This document shows, piece after piece, positions 35,705-44,981 of a stretch of 46,646 nucleotides of DNA; the stretch's first letter is position 1; the number at the start of each line of letters is the position of its first letter. Made by a program: the position numbers and the translations under genes. The notes under the pieces were generated by a model. That model did no database searches, was not told where the DNA came from, and saw nothing but the letters and a program-made list of their open reading frames with translations. The DNA is taken from positions 1 to 46,646 of the forward strand of contig CAYGNF010000004.1 of assembly GCA_964351245.1 (NCBI GenBank), written 5' to 3'. Source of the DNA: JANRKH01 sp964351245. GTDB lineage: Bacteria > Pseudomonadota > Alphaproteobacteria > Rickettsiales > Rickettsiaceae.

Positions 35705-37794
35705 TTAATAAAGATGGCGATACATCTTTATATGATTTTAAAGCAATTGATAAAAAATTTATTGCATTTGTAGAATCCACCTCTTCTGAATTGCATACAA
35801 TACTAATAGAGACAAGAGAGCAGAGCATTGGGTTATCTTCGGAAAATATGATTGAGCTTGCTATAATACTCGAAAAATATTTAATCGATTTTTTTAATAT
35901 TCAAGATCAAGTAGCTTTATTTTCAGACAAGGCTGATCTTGAGCATAGATTTTATAAACATAAAAGAAATTTTGTTCATAGATATGCAGGTAAAAAATAT
36001 TCTAAAGCTAATATAGATTTAGACTCGTTATATACTGAGTTTTACTACCGATACGGCATATCTACGGATGAAGATTTTATTTTATTGCTAGAATCTAAGA
36101 AAACTTATCATGAGCTCGAGGATTTGATAGTCAGATATGCGGCTGCAAGACTTCATTTTGGCCCCAGGTCAAAATTATTTTCTGCTCCCTCGGCTCAAGA
36201 GTTTGATAATTTGATCAATATAAATTCTGATATATCATATGCATATGATGAATCTCATTACTGCATCAAGTGCCATAAAAACAACAAAGATTCCTGCTCT
36301 GAGGGGCTAAGAGATGTAGATGGCTATAAAACTAACCCATTGGGAAATATTCTCAAGGGTTGCCCTCTTGATATCAAGATTTCTGAAATGATCGAATTAT
36401 TTTCTCTGGGCAAACCTATAGCCGCATTTGCTGTAGCAATTGCTGCAAATCCACTCTTAGCTCTTACTGGCAAGAGAATTTGTAACGATTGCTCCAAAGC
36501 GTGTATTTATCAAAAGCAGCAGCCAGTAGATGTGCCATTAATAGAATCTAAGATTTTAGAAGATGTTCTTAATATAGATTTTGGTTTTGAGATATATTAT
36601 TTGCTGTCTCAGTGGAATCCTATCAACGTCACTCAGTCTTTTTGTGATAGTAGTAAAAAATATAATATACTCGTAGTAGGTAGCGGGCCTTCGGGTATTG
36701 CTTTGGCTCATTATTTACTACAATCTAATTGTTTTGTTACAATGATAGAGGGCCAAAAAGTAGAGCCCTTAAATCAAGATCTTATACGCAGTAAGATAAA
36801 GCATATACATAATATTACAGAATATTTTGATGAGATAAAGCCGCAAGGCTTTGGAGGTGTATGTGAATATGGCATTACCGATAGATGGAATAAGGCAAAT
36901 CTTTTGTTAGCCAGAATAATGCTAGAGCGCAATAGTGGGTTTAAAATTTATGGTAGTATCAAATTTGGCGTAGGCCTAACTTACGAAGATGCAAAAGCAA
37001 ATGGGTTTGATCATATAGCGCTTGCTTGTGGCGCCGGTAAGCCCAATATCCCAATGATTAAGGGAATAGATGCTGCTGGGGTAAGATGTGCCAGTGATTT
37101 TCTTATGTCTTCTTATATATTTGATTTGAAGAAATCTAAAAATCCTAGATTTTTTATCGATCTACCACTTTATGTCGTTGGTGGAGGCCTAACATCTATA
37201 GATGCCGCAACAGAAGCAATAGAATACTATATAGAGCTCTCAAAAAAAGTCGCAATACTTCAATTAGAAGAGTCTGAATTTACAGAAAGAGAGATTATGC
37301 AGATCCAAAGATTGAGAGTTGCTGGTACAAAATTTCTTAATGAAGAGGAGCGCGCAAAACAAGAAAACAATAAGTCTGATCTTATATCAATTATTAATGA
37401 TTTAGGAGGGGTTCATATATGTTATAGAAATACTATAACTCAAAGTCCTGCATATAGACAAAATCATGAAGAGCTCAGAATATCTTTACAGCAAGGCGTT
37501 AATATCTTAAAGAATTGCGAGATACAAGAAATTCATCAGAATAAATTTGGAGACATATCGCATATTTCAATAAAACAAAATAACGAATTATCTATTGTTC
37601 CATGTGGAACATTATTGATTGCAAGTGGTACTGGACATATTAATAAACTATATGACTCTCCTGATATCTCTTTTTGGGGAGATATGCTTGATGAATATCA
37701 AGGTAGCGTAGTCAAGGCTATAGCTAGTGCAAAATATGGGTATAAGAATATATTGAATCAGATAGATAGTAATCTCAAAGACCTCCATAGTTAG
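35701..37794 (+). CDS. GltD-like FAD-dependent NAD(P) oxidoreductase with N-terminal Fe-S cysteines
   Basis: A 697-residue flavoprotein. Residues 1-180 are an unassigned helical region. Residues 188-268 contain cysteines 188, 191, 199, 221, 261, 264 and 268 in the spacing of the two-cluster N-terminal domain of GltD, NfnB and dihydropyrimidine dehydrogenase (GCPLDIKISEM, then RICNDCSKACIYQKQ). The FAD motif is VVGSGPSGIALAHYL (about 325-338) and the NAD(P) motif VVGGGLTSIDAA (about 492-503). From memory, alphaproteobacteria have a longer version fused to a PyrK-like domain; here the matching PyrK-like part is a separate gene at 39851. An electron-transfer role is likely; partner and substrate are unproven. 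Confidence 0.82.
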   Translation: MINKDGDTSLYDFKAIDKKFIAFVESTSSELHTILIETREQSIGLSSENMIELAIILEKYLIDFFNIQDQVALFSDKADLEHRFYKHKRNFVHRYAGKKYSKANIDLDSLYTEFYYRYGISTDEDFILLLESKKTYHELEDLIVRYAAARLHFGPRSKLFSAPSAQEFDNLININSDISYAYDESHYCIKCHKNNKDSCSEGLRDVDGYKTNPLGNILKGCPLDIKISEMIELFSLGKPIAAFAVAIAANPLLALTGKRICNDCSKACIYQKQQPVDVPLIESKILEDVLNIDFGFEIYYLLSQWNPINVTQSFCDSSKKYNILVVGSGPSGIALAHYLLQSNCFVTMIEGQKVEPLNQDLIRSKIKHIHNITEYFDEIKPQGFGGVCEYGITDRWNKANLLLARIMLERNSGFKIYGSIKFGVGLTYEDAKANGFDHIALACGAGKPNIPMIKGIDAAGVRCASDFLMSSYIFDLKKSKNPRFFIDLPLYVVGGGLTSIDAATEAIEYYIELSKKVAILQLEESEFTEREIMQIQRLRVAGTKFLNEEERAKQENNKSDLISIINDLGGVHICYRNTITQSPAYRQNHEELRISLQQGVNILKNCEIQEIHQNKFGDISHISIKQNNELSIVPCGTLLIASGTGHINKLYDSPDISFWGDMLDEYQGSVVKAIASAKYGYKNILNQIDSNLKDLHS

Positions 37795-37843
37795 CAATCT
37801 AAAGGCTTTTGTTAATCCAACGTTACTCGGTATTGAATTTAAA

Positions 37844-37872
37844 TTATGTGAATGTTACAATTAAGGTATAAT
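37844..37872 (+). promoter_or_regulatory. Promoter upstream of the L,D-transpeptidase gene
   Basis: A perfect -10 TATAAT (37867-37872) has a weak -35 TTATGT (37844-37849) at 17-base spacing. The predicted start is near 37880, about 30 bases before ATG37912. It would separate transcription of the transpeptidase from the upstream flavoprotein gene. Confidence 0.4.
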
Positions 37873-37911
37873 CCAATACGGATTCAAAAATTGAAATATA
37901 AATATTAGAAA

Positions 37912-38436
37912 ATGAACTGGATTCTAAGACCGGATAAAACCCTTCACGTAGGAGAGAATTTTTATAAAGTGCAGGTAGGAGCTCAGGGCTTTATTGCCAG
38001 TGATCAGAAAAAGGAGGGGGACTTTTGTACTCCCTATGGTAAGTTTCCACTGCGTGTTATTTATTACAGAGCGGATCGCATTACTCTGCCGGAGGTGAAT
38101 ATCCCATCATTTCCTATATCAGAAAATGATATATGGTGCGATGATCCAAATGATCAGCACTATAATCAATTTTTGAGATTGACTGAAAATTATCCCTCAA
38201 GTCACGAGAAACTATGGCGCAACGATAATATATACGATATAATAATCACCATTGGCTATAACGATCAGGAGTATATTCCAGGAAGAGGGAGCGCTATATT
38301 TATTCATGCTTCAAAACCCGATCTTGGTCCTACTGCTGGATGTATTGCATTAGAGGTAAATGAGTTGTTATCTATTGTACCTAGTGTAGACATTAATTCT
38401 TGTATAGAAATTATAGGAGAGGATCAAACTCAATAA
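37912..38436 (+). CDS. L,D-transpeptidase (YkuD) family protein
   Basis: A 174-residue YkuD-fold protein. The catalytic motif is IFIHASKPDLGPTAGCIALE, with His132 and nucleophile Cys144 in the conserved TxGC context. The early GDFCTPYGKFPLR matches the G(D)xxTP.G.F strand of the family. Members cross-link peptidoglycan through 3-3 bonds or attach proteins to it. No signal peptide is visible, which is common in the COG3786-like short forms, so how it would reach the periplasm is unclear. It lies between the two halves of a predicted flavoprotein system, together with a second hydrolase-like gene. Confidence 0.85.
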   Translation: MNWILRPDKTLHVGENFYKVQVGAQGFIASDQKKEGDFCTPYGKFPLRVIYYRADRITLPEVNIPSFPISENDIWCDDPNDQHYNQFLRLTENYPSSHEKLWRNDNIYDIIITIGYNDQEYIPGRGSAIFIHASKPDLGPTAGCIALEVNELLSIVPSVDINSCIEIIGEDQTQ

Positions 38437-38527
38437 CAAGATACATTATAAAACGATTATTTGTGCATAGGTATACCAATATTATAACCATGAGAAACAA
38501 ATAAAAAGAGCAAAAGGAACAGATTGC

Positions 38528-39850
38528 ATGATTCACATCACATCCAAGACATGTGCACATATTTCTGCTCAAATAAGAGCAAAACAATTATCTACTCAAT
38601 TAAGTCAGGATAATTTAAATGCACATATTATTGAGGCACTAGAAGATATCAGAGAGATCTCTGGTGAAGTATTATTGAGGCAAATCATCGATAATATGTC
38701 AACTTGGTTAGAATTAGTAAAAGAAGCTAATGCATCATTTGCTGCAGCTGGTGTAAATAATATAGGACACCCTATCTTGCATAATAAAACTACATTACAG
38801 CTCCAGATGGCTTTAGACTGGGTCCAGGAAAGAGGGGCTCGGTTAATAAAGGATTTAGAGAATGGGATATTCTATCATGCTCTTCCTAATAGCATTAGTA
38901 TTGATACATTACCAGCATTACAAGCTCCTGCAGATACAGCTTTTTGGGGCAACGAAAATTCTTCTGTCAGTACAATATTATTGTATAGCATAGACTCTAT
39001 ATTAAGTCCTGTATCATCTACTGTTAATTTAATGGGAGCAGCTACATTCTATCCCTTTTTTAAAGAAGGTTATATCATTGATGGTATATCCAATAACCCC
39101 TTTGTTTTTGATGCAGGTATGCTACTTTTTGGTGATTATCAATTCGGAGCACATCGTTATTTTTCTAATGAATATCCGAATTTGGGGCAAAGGCTTTTTG
39201 CGCCTGAGGATTGTTCTACAGCAGTAGGCAAGGCAAGTAATTTAGAGGAACAGCAGATAGTAAGTATCAATACTACGGTTCTGAAGAATGCATATCACAA
39301 TCCCGAAAATGCATATGGTTATCAAGCTATCACATCTTCTTGTGCCCAAGAAAAGCTGCGGTACGATATGATCAATCCCGGAGATATCTATGTAAAGCGA
39401 GGGCATACAGCAATTATATCTAATGTAGATTATGAGCATATAAACACTCTAGAGTTTAATAGAGATATTGATATATCAAGTTGTAGAATACTTGGCGGTG
39501 GTACATATAGATATAATATAGGCACTACTTCTGAAGTATATATTTTACGAGCTTATCAGACCCCCTTGAAAGAAACATGTGGTTTAGCTGATTTACTTGC
39601 TCGAGTTGATAGAAATTATCATCAATTTTGTCAGCAGGTACAACAAAATCCAAAAGGAGATTGTGAGATTTTTTTGAGCGTAGGACCAGAGCAATCTTCA
39701 GAGATTTATGATACAGTAAATAGCCTGACTACTGTGGTACCAGAAGACTGGGTCGATACTAAATTTATTAATAATACTCCTAATGACAATACTTATTCTA
39801 GTAATCAACCATTAGTAGGAGATGCTGCTTTGATAATAGAGGAACTATAA
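38528..39850 (+). CDS. Uncharacterised protein with papain-like (NlpC/P60 or CHAP) Cys-His signature
   Basis: A 440-residue protein I do not recognise. The N-terminal 130 residues are helical and charged. The central part contains EDCSTAVGKASNL with Cys229, then 64 residues later NPGDIYVKRGHTAIIS with His293. This is the order and style of NlpC/P60 and CHAP amidases (D-C-S followed by GD...GH.AI). GGGTYRYN follows and may hold the third polar residue. No signal peptide or transmembrane helix is seen. AAGGA lies 9 bases before ATG38528. The neighbouring L,D-transpeptidase supports a peptidoglycan role, but an effector-like protease is also possible. The motif reading is moderate; the function is unproven. 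Confidence 0.6.
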   Translation: MIHITSKTCAHISAQIRAKQLSTQLSQDNLNAHIIEALEDIREISGEVLLRQIIDNMSTWLELVKEANASFAAAGVNNIGHPILHNKTTLQLQMALDWVQERGARLIKDLENGIFYHALPNSISIDTLPALQAPADTAFWGNENSSVSTILLYSIDSILSPVSSTVNLMGAATFYPFFKEGYIIDGISNNPFVFDAGMLLFGDYQFGAHRYFSNEYPNLGQRLFAPEDCSTAVGKASNLEEQQIVSINTTVLKNAYHNPENAYGYQAITSSCAQEKLRYDMINPGDIYVKRGHTAIISNVDYEHINTLEFNRDIDISSCRILGGGTYRYNIGTTSEVYILRAYQTPLKETCGLADLLARVDRNYHQFCQQVQQNPKGDCEIFLSVGPEQSSEIYDTVNSLTTVVPEDWVDTKFINNTPNDNTYSSNQPLVGDAALIIEEL

Positions 39851-40669
39851 GTGTCTGATTTTATGCACAAAGAATTTCCTGCAGGAGGATTTGAAAGCCT
39901 TGTTGATGAGGTGCATTTTCTCTCCGGAGATCTTGTTTGCATTAAAATAAAAAGCAAATTATTGAGTAGCAATTACATTACAGGACAGTTTTTTAAACTA
40001 CAAAATTATAAATCAAGTTTAGTGCCACGCTTCGAGCCCATAGCTCTTGCAGCATCTGGAGTTCATGGAGATATATTATCTTTTCATATCAAAATTTTAG
40101 GAGAATCTACTAAGCGAGCCTCTATGTTACCCCAAGGGGAAAGAGTGAGCCTACTAGGCCCTCTCGGAGAAGGATACAAAACGCATGCTCAGTCAAAATA
40201 CCTGCTGATAGCAGAAGAAGTTAGTGGATTTATGTTTGCTGAATACGCAAAAAAGTTGAACGCAAATGACGCATTCGCAAAAATAGTAATTTTTGTATCA
40301 GAAGAGAGTCTCAATTTATACCGCAATAACTTATCTATAGATGGTGATCCTAGTATTTTTGCGGTAGATTTTAGTATAATGGCTTGTTTGCTCCAGAATT
40401 CCTGGGATTATATTTATGTAAGTGGTTCATCTATTTTTTTAGACCATATAGAGAAATTACTGCGAGAAACCCAAGCAAAAAAATATTTTACAGCAAATAA
40501 TTTGATGCAATGTATGATGGGCGGCGTATGTGGACAATGCATGTTTGTAAATAGCGATGGAGATATAGAATTTACCTGCCAAAATCAGCTACAATCCCTT
40601 TCTCAGAAGGCTGTATCTAATTTAGGCCGTAGATTAATGCAGAATAGAGCGCTCGAAAAGCTAAATTAA
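39851..40669 (+). CDS. PyrK/NfnA-like flavoprotein with 2Fe-2S site
   Basis: A 272-residue protein of the ferredoxin-reductase-like family (dihydroorotate dehydrogenase electron-transfer subunit type). The N-terminal FAD barrel region includes ITGQFFKLQN, and ALAASG and GPLGEG follow. The C-terminal end has Cys221, Cys227, Cys230 and Cys243 (MQCMMGGVCGQCM, then TCQNQ), a 2Fe-2S arrangement. From memory this CMM..CxQC end matches the C-terminal domain of alphaproteobacterial fused GltD-PyrK-like proteins, whose front half is at 35701. GTG39851 is chosen because GAGG (39839-39842) precedes it at 8 bases; an ATG is at 39863. It starts right after the previous stop and converges with tsaE, overlapping by 4 bases. 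Confidence 0.75.
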   Translation: MSDFMHKEFPAGGFESLVDEVHFLSGDLVCIKIKSKLLSSNYITGQFFKLQNYKSSLVPRFEPIALAASGVHGDILSFHIKILGESTKRASMLPQGERVSLLGPLGEGYKTHAQSKYLLIAEEVSGFMFAEYAKKLNANDAFAKIVIFVSEESLNLYRNNLSIDGDPSIFAVDFSIMACLLQNSWDYIYVSGSSIFLDHIEKLLRETQAKKYFTANNLMQCMMGGVCGQCMFVNSDGDIEFTCQNQLQSLSQKAVSNLGRRLMQNRALEKLN

Positions 40670-41094
40670 TCAATTGTTATTAATCTTATATCTCCTCGTG
40701 TTAAGATATTTACTTTTGTGTATTCATATCTTTCTAAAATACCTAATGCAATTTCTGGCCATTCTATCAGAACAATTCCGTTATTAATATCATCTTGCAA
40801 TGGTAATTCAAAGAGCTCTTCTGCCGATTTGACGCGATAAAGATCGTAATGAAAAATTGAGGATCCATTACCTTCGTAGGAATTTACTATGCAAAATGTT
40901 GGACTCTGCACATCAGTTTCCCCAGTAATTTCATATATCAACTCCTGACATAAAGCTGTTTTACCTACTCCTAAATCACCATATAATAATAGCAACTTTG
41001 TTTTATTCAGTTTTTTGCAAATAGCTGATGCAACTTGCCGTAACTCATCTTTGCTAGATATTTCAAAAAAAATTTTCTGTTCATGAATAAACAT
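40666..41094 (-). CDS. tsaE: tRNA threonylcarbamoyladenosine biosynthesis ATPase TsaE
   Basis: TsaE (YjeE) is the small ATPase that recycles the TsaD-TsaB complex in t6A37 formation. The 142-residue protein has Walker A GDLGVGKT (residues 39-46), SPTFCIVNSYEG (the SPTF switch), HYDLYRV and the late VLIEWPE motif. All are diagnostic. It is divergent from ndk across 62 bases and convergent with the PyrK-like gene. Confidence 0.95.
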   Translation of the reverse strand: MFIHEQKIFFEISSKDELRQVASAICKKLNKTKLLLLYGDLGVGKTALCQELIYEITGETDVQSPTFCIVNSYEGNGSSIFHYDLYRVKSAEELFELPLQDDINNGIVLIEWPEIALGILERYEYTKVNILTRGDIRLITID

Positions 41095-41156
41095 ATTATC
41101 TTTACGTCAAATAGTGTGATATATTGCTCTTCTAAAAATAAACTAATAGCAAATAT

Positions 41157-41579
41157 ATGGCAATTGAATTTACTTTATCTATCTTAAAACCAGATGCAGT
41201 ATCAAGAAATATCACCGGAAAAATTAACAGCATGATAGAATCATCAGGATTCGAAATAGTTGCACAAAAAATGTTATTTCTGGACTCTGAAGATGCAGCA
41301 GAATTTTACATAGTCCACAAGGAAAGGCCTTTTTATAATAAATTAGTAGCATCTATGTCTTCTGGTCCTATCGTTGTTCAGGTCCTGAAAAAGGAAAATG
41401 CTGTTGTAGATTATAGAGAGTTAATGGGCGCCACTAACCCTGCTGATGCTTTAAATAATACTATAAGAAAAGAATTTGGTGTAGATATTGAAGCTAATAC
41501 TGTACACGGGTCTGACTCTCTTGAGAATGCTAAAGAAGAAATCGAATTCTTTTTTGATGAAGAAGAGATAGTTAGATAA
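41157..41579 (+). CDS. ndk: Nucleoside diphosphate kinase
   Basis: Ndk equalises nucleoside triphosphate pools. The 140-residue protein has TLSILKPDAVSRN at the start, the nucleotide-site GATNPADA and the active-site histidine His117 in NTVHGSDS. Length is canonical. The mnmG start codon follows its stop by 4 bases, suggesting co-transcription. Confidence 0.97.
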   Translation: MAIEFTLSILKPDAVSRNITGKINSMIESSGFEIVAQKMLFLDSEDAAEFYIVHKERPFYNKLVASMSSGPIVVQVLKKENAVVDYRELMGATNPADALNNTIRKEFGVDIEANTVHGSDSLENAKEEIEFFFDEEEIVR

Positions 41580-41583
41580 AACC

Positions 41584-43485
41584 GTGAGTATTATATCTAA
41601 CGATTTTGATATTTTGGAATATGACGTAATAGTGGTTGGAGGAGGGCATGCTGGTTGCGAGGCCGCCTCTGCTGCGTCAAGACTTTCCGCAAAAACACTT
41701 CTAATCACAAAAAAAATCGAAGATATAGGACAAATGTCATGCAATCCAGCTATAGGGGGGGTTGCTAAGGGAGTAATTGTAAAAGAAATAGATGCGCTTG
41801 ACGGATTGATGGGCAAGGTTGCAGATCAGTCTGGAATACATTTTAAAATGCTTAATCGTACAAAAGGCCCAGCAGTCTGGGGGCCAAGAGCCCAGATGGA
41901 TAGGATGCTATATAAGCAAAACATGCTAAAGCACATGATGCATCATGCAAACTTAGATATTTTGATATCTGCAGTCGATGATATTCTTACAAGCGGCAAT
42001 GAAATTACCGGAATCAGGCTTTCCGACAACAAAATAATCAAAACTCGCGCTATCGTACTTACTACTGGCACCTTCCTTTCTGGAGTAATACATATAGGAT
42101 CTAACCAATTTTCTGGAGGAAGGGCGGGAGATGAATCTTCTTACGGATTATCTAATTTTCTTAAAAGCACTGGATTTAAATTAGGCAGACTTAAAACTGG
42201 CACGCCACCAAGGATAGATGGCAGGACTATAGATTACACAATGGCTGAAGAACAGCCTGGAGATGAATATCCCGAGCCTTTTTCAGAGATGACAAGCAGT
42301 ATAGAGACACAGCAGATTAAGTGCTATATTACAAGAACTACACTGAGCACTCATGCAATAATACAAGATAATAAACACCTCTCTGCGATGTATTCGGGGA
42401 ATATTAAAGGTATTGGCCCTAGGTACTGCCCCTCAATAGAAGATAAGATTACTCGTTTTTCCACTAAAGAATCTCATCAGATTTTTTTGGAGCCAGAAGG
42501 ATTAGATGATTTTACTGTATATCCAAATGGGATTTCTACTTCACTACCAGAAGATGCTCAGTTAAAAATGATTGCCACCATACCAGCTCTAGAAAATGCT
42601 AAAATTATAAGGCCAGGCTATGCAATTGAATATGATTATGTTGACCCAAGAGAGTTACATCACACTCTTGAGACAAAAAAGTTATCAGGACTATTTTTAG
42701 CTGGCCAAATAAACGGCACTACTGGATATGAAGAAGCTGGCGGTCAGGGACTTGTTGCTGGAATGAATGCTGGTTTAAAGTCATTAGGAAAAAAATCTAT
42801 TATTTTAGATAGATCCACAAGTTATATAGGAGTCATGATTGATGACATTGTTCTACGTGGAACATCTGAACCATATAGAGTTTTTACATCCAGATCTGAG
42901 TACAGATTAAGCATTAGAGCAGATAATGCCGATATTAGACTTACTCCATTAGGTATATCGGTTGGTTTGGTTTCTTTGACAAGAAAAGAAAAATTCCAAA
43001 ACAAGATGAAGGCAATAGAATCTACTGAATTAATGCTAAGCAATAAATCAATCACAACCTCAAAATTGAAGCAATTAGGGTATAATATCTCTCAGGACGG
43101 TGCCATAAAAACCGGTATAGATCTTTTGGGGCATCCATTATTCGGATTAAAAGAAGTGATACGCATATTTCCTGAATTATCGACAAAGGAGACGCTTCGA
43201 GTTTTATCTTATATTGAAGTGGAGTCTAAATATTCATCTTACATAGAAAGACAGAAAAAAGATATTGAGCTTTTTAAACAAGAAGAAGGGATGATTATAC
43301 CTTCCAATATTGATTATGCTAAAATTAATAGTCTTTCAAGCGAAGTACGAGAGAAGCTAAGAGTATTTACTCCGGCAAATATACGCATAGCAAGTCAAAT
43401 AGAAGGCGTAACTCCTGCTGCCATAACGGCTTTAATTATACATCTAAAAACACTCAGTAAAATAAACTCTAGTATACAGGGTTAA
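41584..43485 (+). CDS. mnmG: tRNA uridine 5-carboxymethylaminomethyl modification enzyme MnmG
   Basis: MnmG (GidA) with MnmE modifies the wobble uridine of several tRNAs using FAD. The 633-residue protein starts with the FAD motif VIVVGGGHAGCEAA. SCNPAIGGVAKG, LKTGTPPRID and NGTTGYEEAGGQGLVAGMNA are all family hallmarks, and FTSRSEYRLSIRADNAD and the C-terminal region follow. The start is GTG41584. It leads the rsmG-parA group, the common alphaproteobacterial order. Confidence 0.97.
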   Translation: MSIISNDFDILEYDVIVVGGGHAGCEAASAASRLSAKTLLITKKIEDIGQMSCNPAIGGVAKGVIVKEIDALDGLMGKVADQSGIHFKMLNRTKGPAVWGPRAQMDRMLYKQNMLKHMMHHANLDILISAVDDILTSGNEITGIRLSDNKIIKTRAIVLTTGTFLSGVIHIGSNQFSGGRAGDESSYGLSNFLKSTGFKLGRLKTGTPPRIDGRTIDYTMAEEQPGDEYPEPFSEMTSSIETQQIKCYITRTTLSTHAIIQDNKHLSAMYSGNIKGIGPRYCPSIEDKITRFSTKESHQIFLEPEGLDDFTVYPNGISTSLPEDAQLKMIATIPALENAKIIRPGYAIEYDYVDPRELHHTLETKKLSGLFLAGQINGTTGYEEAGGQGLVAGMNAGLKSLGKKSIILDRSTSYIGVMIDDIVLRGTSEPYRVFTSRSEYRLSIRADNADIRLTPLGISVGLVSLTRKEKFQNKMKAIESTELMLSNKSITTSKLKQLGYNISQDGAIKTGIDLLGHPLFGLKEVIRIFPELSTKETLRVLSYIEVESKYSSYIERQKKDIELFKQEEGMIIPSNIDYAKINSLSSEVREKLRVFTPANIRIASQIEGVTPAAITALIIHLKTLSKINSSIQG

Positions 43486-43522
43486 ATTCATCTAATATCT
43501 ACGCAAAACTTATATTGAAATT

Positions 43523-44119
43523 ATGCACAATATAGAGAAGTTAAAATTAGAAGAATATTGTGCTTTGTTGCTTAAGTGGAATAAATCAATCAATTTAATT
43601 TCAAAAAGCACTGAACGAGATATTTGGATGAGGCACGTGCTAGATTGCCGGCAGCTCATCTCTTTTATGGACCAAGATGTTCCTGTGATTGATATTGGTT
43701 CGGGAGCTGGATTACCTGGCGTAATAGTTTCAATTGGAGGAGTAAAAAATGTGCAGATTATTGAATCTGACTCAAGAAAATGCTCTTTCCTGCATCTTGC
43801 ATCACGCATTTCATCTAATCAAATCAATATCATTAATAAAAGAATTGAGGATGTTGAGCCCAGAGAGCTTGATTGTAATTCTAAGCTTATAAGTAGAGCT
43901 TTAGCACCCTTAGTACATTTAATGGATTATTATTTTGCTTTAGGCTTAGTAGGTGGAATGCTGTTTCTTAAGGGTAAAAATTATACTCTAGAATTAGAAG
44001 AAGCTTCCTCATTCTGGGATTTTGAATATAATATACACAATAGCTTAACTTCCAATAATTCAGTAATACTAGATATTAAAAATGCCAGAAAAAAAACCCA
44101 AAGTAGTGTGCATAGCTAA
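43523..44119 (+). CDS. rsmG: 16S rRNA (guanine-N7-)-methyltransferase RsmG
   Basis: RsmG (GidB) methylates G527 of 16S rRNA. The 198-residue protein shows LLKWNKSINLISKSTERDIW, then the SAM motif VIDIGSGAGLPGVIVSI, and SRALAPLVHLMDY, all typical of RsmG. It lies 37 bases after mnmG. Its end overlaps the parA start by 38 bases, an unusually long overlap that suggests strong translational coupling or a tolerated C-terminal extension. Confidence 0.95.
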   Translation: MHNIEKLKLEEYCALLLKWNKSINLISKSTERDIWMRHVLDCRQLISFMDQDVPVIDIGSGAGLPGVIVSIGGVKNVQIIESDSRKCSFLHLASRISSNQINIINKRIEDVEPRELDCNSKLISRALAPLVHLMDYYFALGLVGGMLFLKGKNYTLELEEASSFWDFEYNIHNSLTSNNSVILDIKNARKKTQSSVHS

Positions 44120-44867
44120 TCAGAAAGGCGGAGTAGCAAAAACAACTACAGCAGTCAATCTATCTGCGGCTTTGGCGCTTGCGGGGCTTAGGATACTAGT
44201 GATTGATTTGGATCCTCAGGGTAATGCGAGCACAGGGCTTGGTATAAATCAAGATAATAGAGCAATATCATCATACGATGTGATTATAGGGAATACCATA
44301 ATTGACAATGCCATACTTCCTACTGAGATAAAAAACTTATACGTACTTCCTTCGAACATTAATTTATCTGCTGCTGAAATCGAGCTTCTTTCCATTGCAA
44401 CAAAAGAGCAGGCATTAAAAAAAGCTATTGCTCAAAGTAAATATAATTACGATTACATCATCATTGATTGTCCCCCCTCTTTAGGCCAGCTTACTATCAA
44501 CGCATTATCAGCATCTAATGGCATTATTATTCCGATGCAATGCGAATTTTACGCGCTTGAGGGCCTGAGTCATCTCCTTAAAACCATCGATTTAATACAG
44601 AGGAATATAAATAGAAACCTCAAAATAATCGGAGTGCTACTTACTATGCATGACAAAAGAAACAAATTAACAGAAGATGTGGATAGTGACGTAAGAAATC
44701 ATCTTGGTGAAATTGTTTTTCAGACTGTGATTCCAAGAAATGTCAGAATTTCAGAGTCACCCTCTTACGGTATGCCAGTTATCACATACGATCCACAATC
44801 TTCTGGATCTAAAGCTTATCATTCTTTAACCGCAGAATTTTTGCACCGGGAAAGACTGGCGATTTAG
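44082..44867 (+). CDS. parA: Chromosome partitioning ATPase ParA (Soj)
   Basis: ParA is the DNA-binding ATPase of the ParABS segregation system. The 261-residue protein has the deviant Walker A KGGVAKTT (residues 15-22), DLDPQGNASTGLG and YIIIDCPPSLGQLT. The late VIPRNVRISESPSYGMPV is typical of chromosomal ParA/Soj. It overlaps rsmG by 38 bases. parB, its usual immediate neighbour, is not downstream; a manC gene is found instead. Confidence 0.95.
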   Translation: MPEKKPKVVCIANQKGGVAKTTTAVNLSAALALAGLRILVIDLDPQGNASTGLGINQDNRAISSYDVIIGNTIIDNAILPTEIKNLYVLPSNINLSAAEIELLSIATKEQALKKAIAQSKYNYDYIIIDCPPSLGQLTINALSASNGIIIPMQCEFYALEGLSHLLKTIDLIQRNINRNLKIIGVLLTMHDKRNKLTEDVDSDVRNHLGEIVFQTVIPRNVRISESPSYGMPVITYDPQSSGSKAYHSLTAEFLHRERLAI

Positions 44868-44981
44868 ATCAATATACTCTCCGTCAATGATTCAGAGTTT
44901 ACAATTTCTTGGTACTATATTCTAAATATTTGACTTAACTCAGGAAAACTAATAGAACTATCTATATTTTTGGATGAATTA

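Noticed and set aside
42822..43055. Antisense frame inside mnmG
   Set aside because: A shadow of a confidently assigned gene; the same holds for other antisense frames inside ftsQ, sucC/D, maeB, the Ulp1-like gene and rsmG.
44868..44981. TTGACT-17-TAGAAC as a manC promoter
   Set aside because: The -10 hexamer is poor and the region is AT-rich, so chance matches are likely; not listed as a feature.
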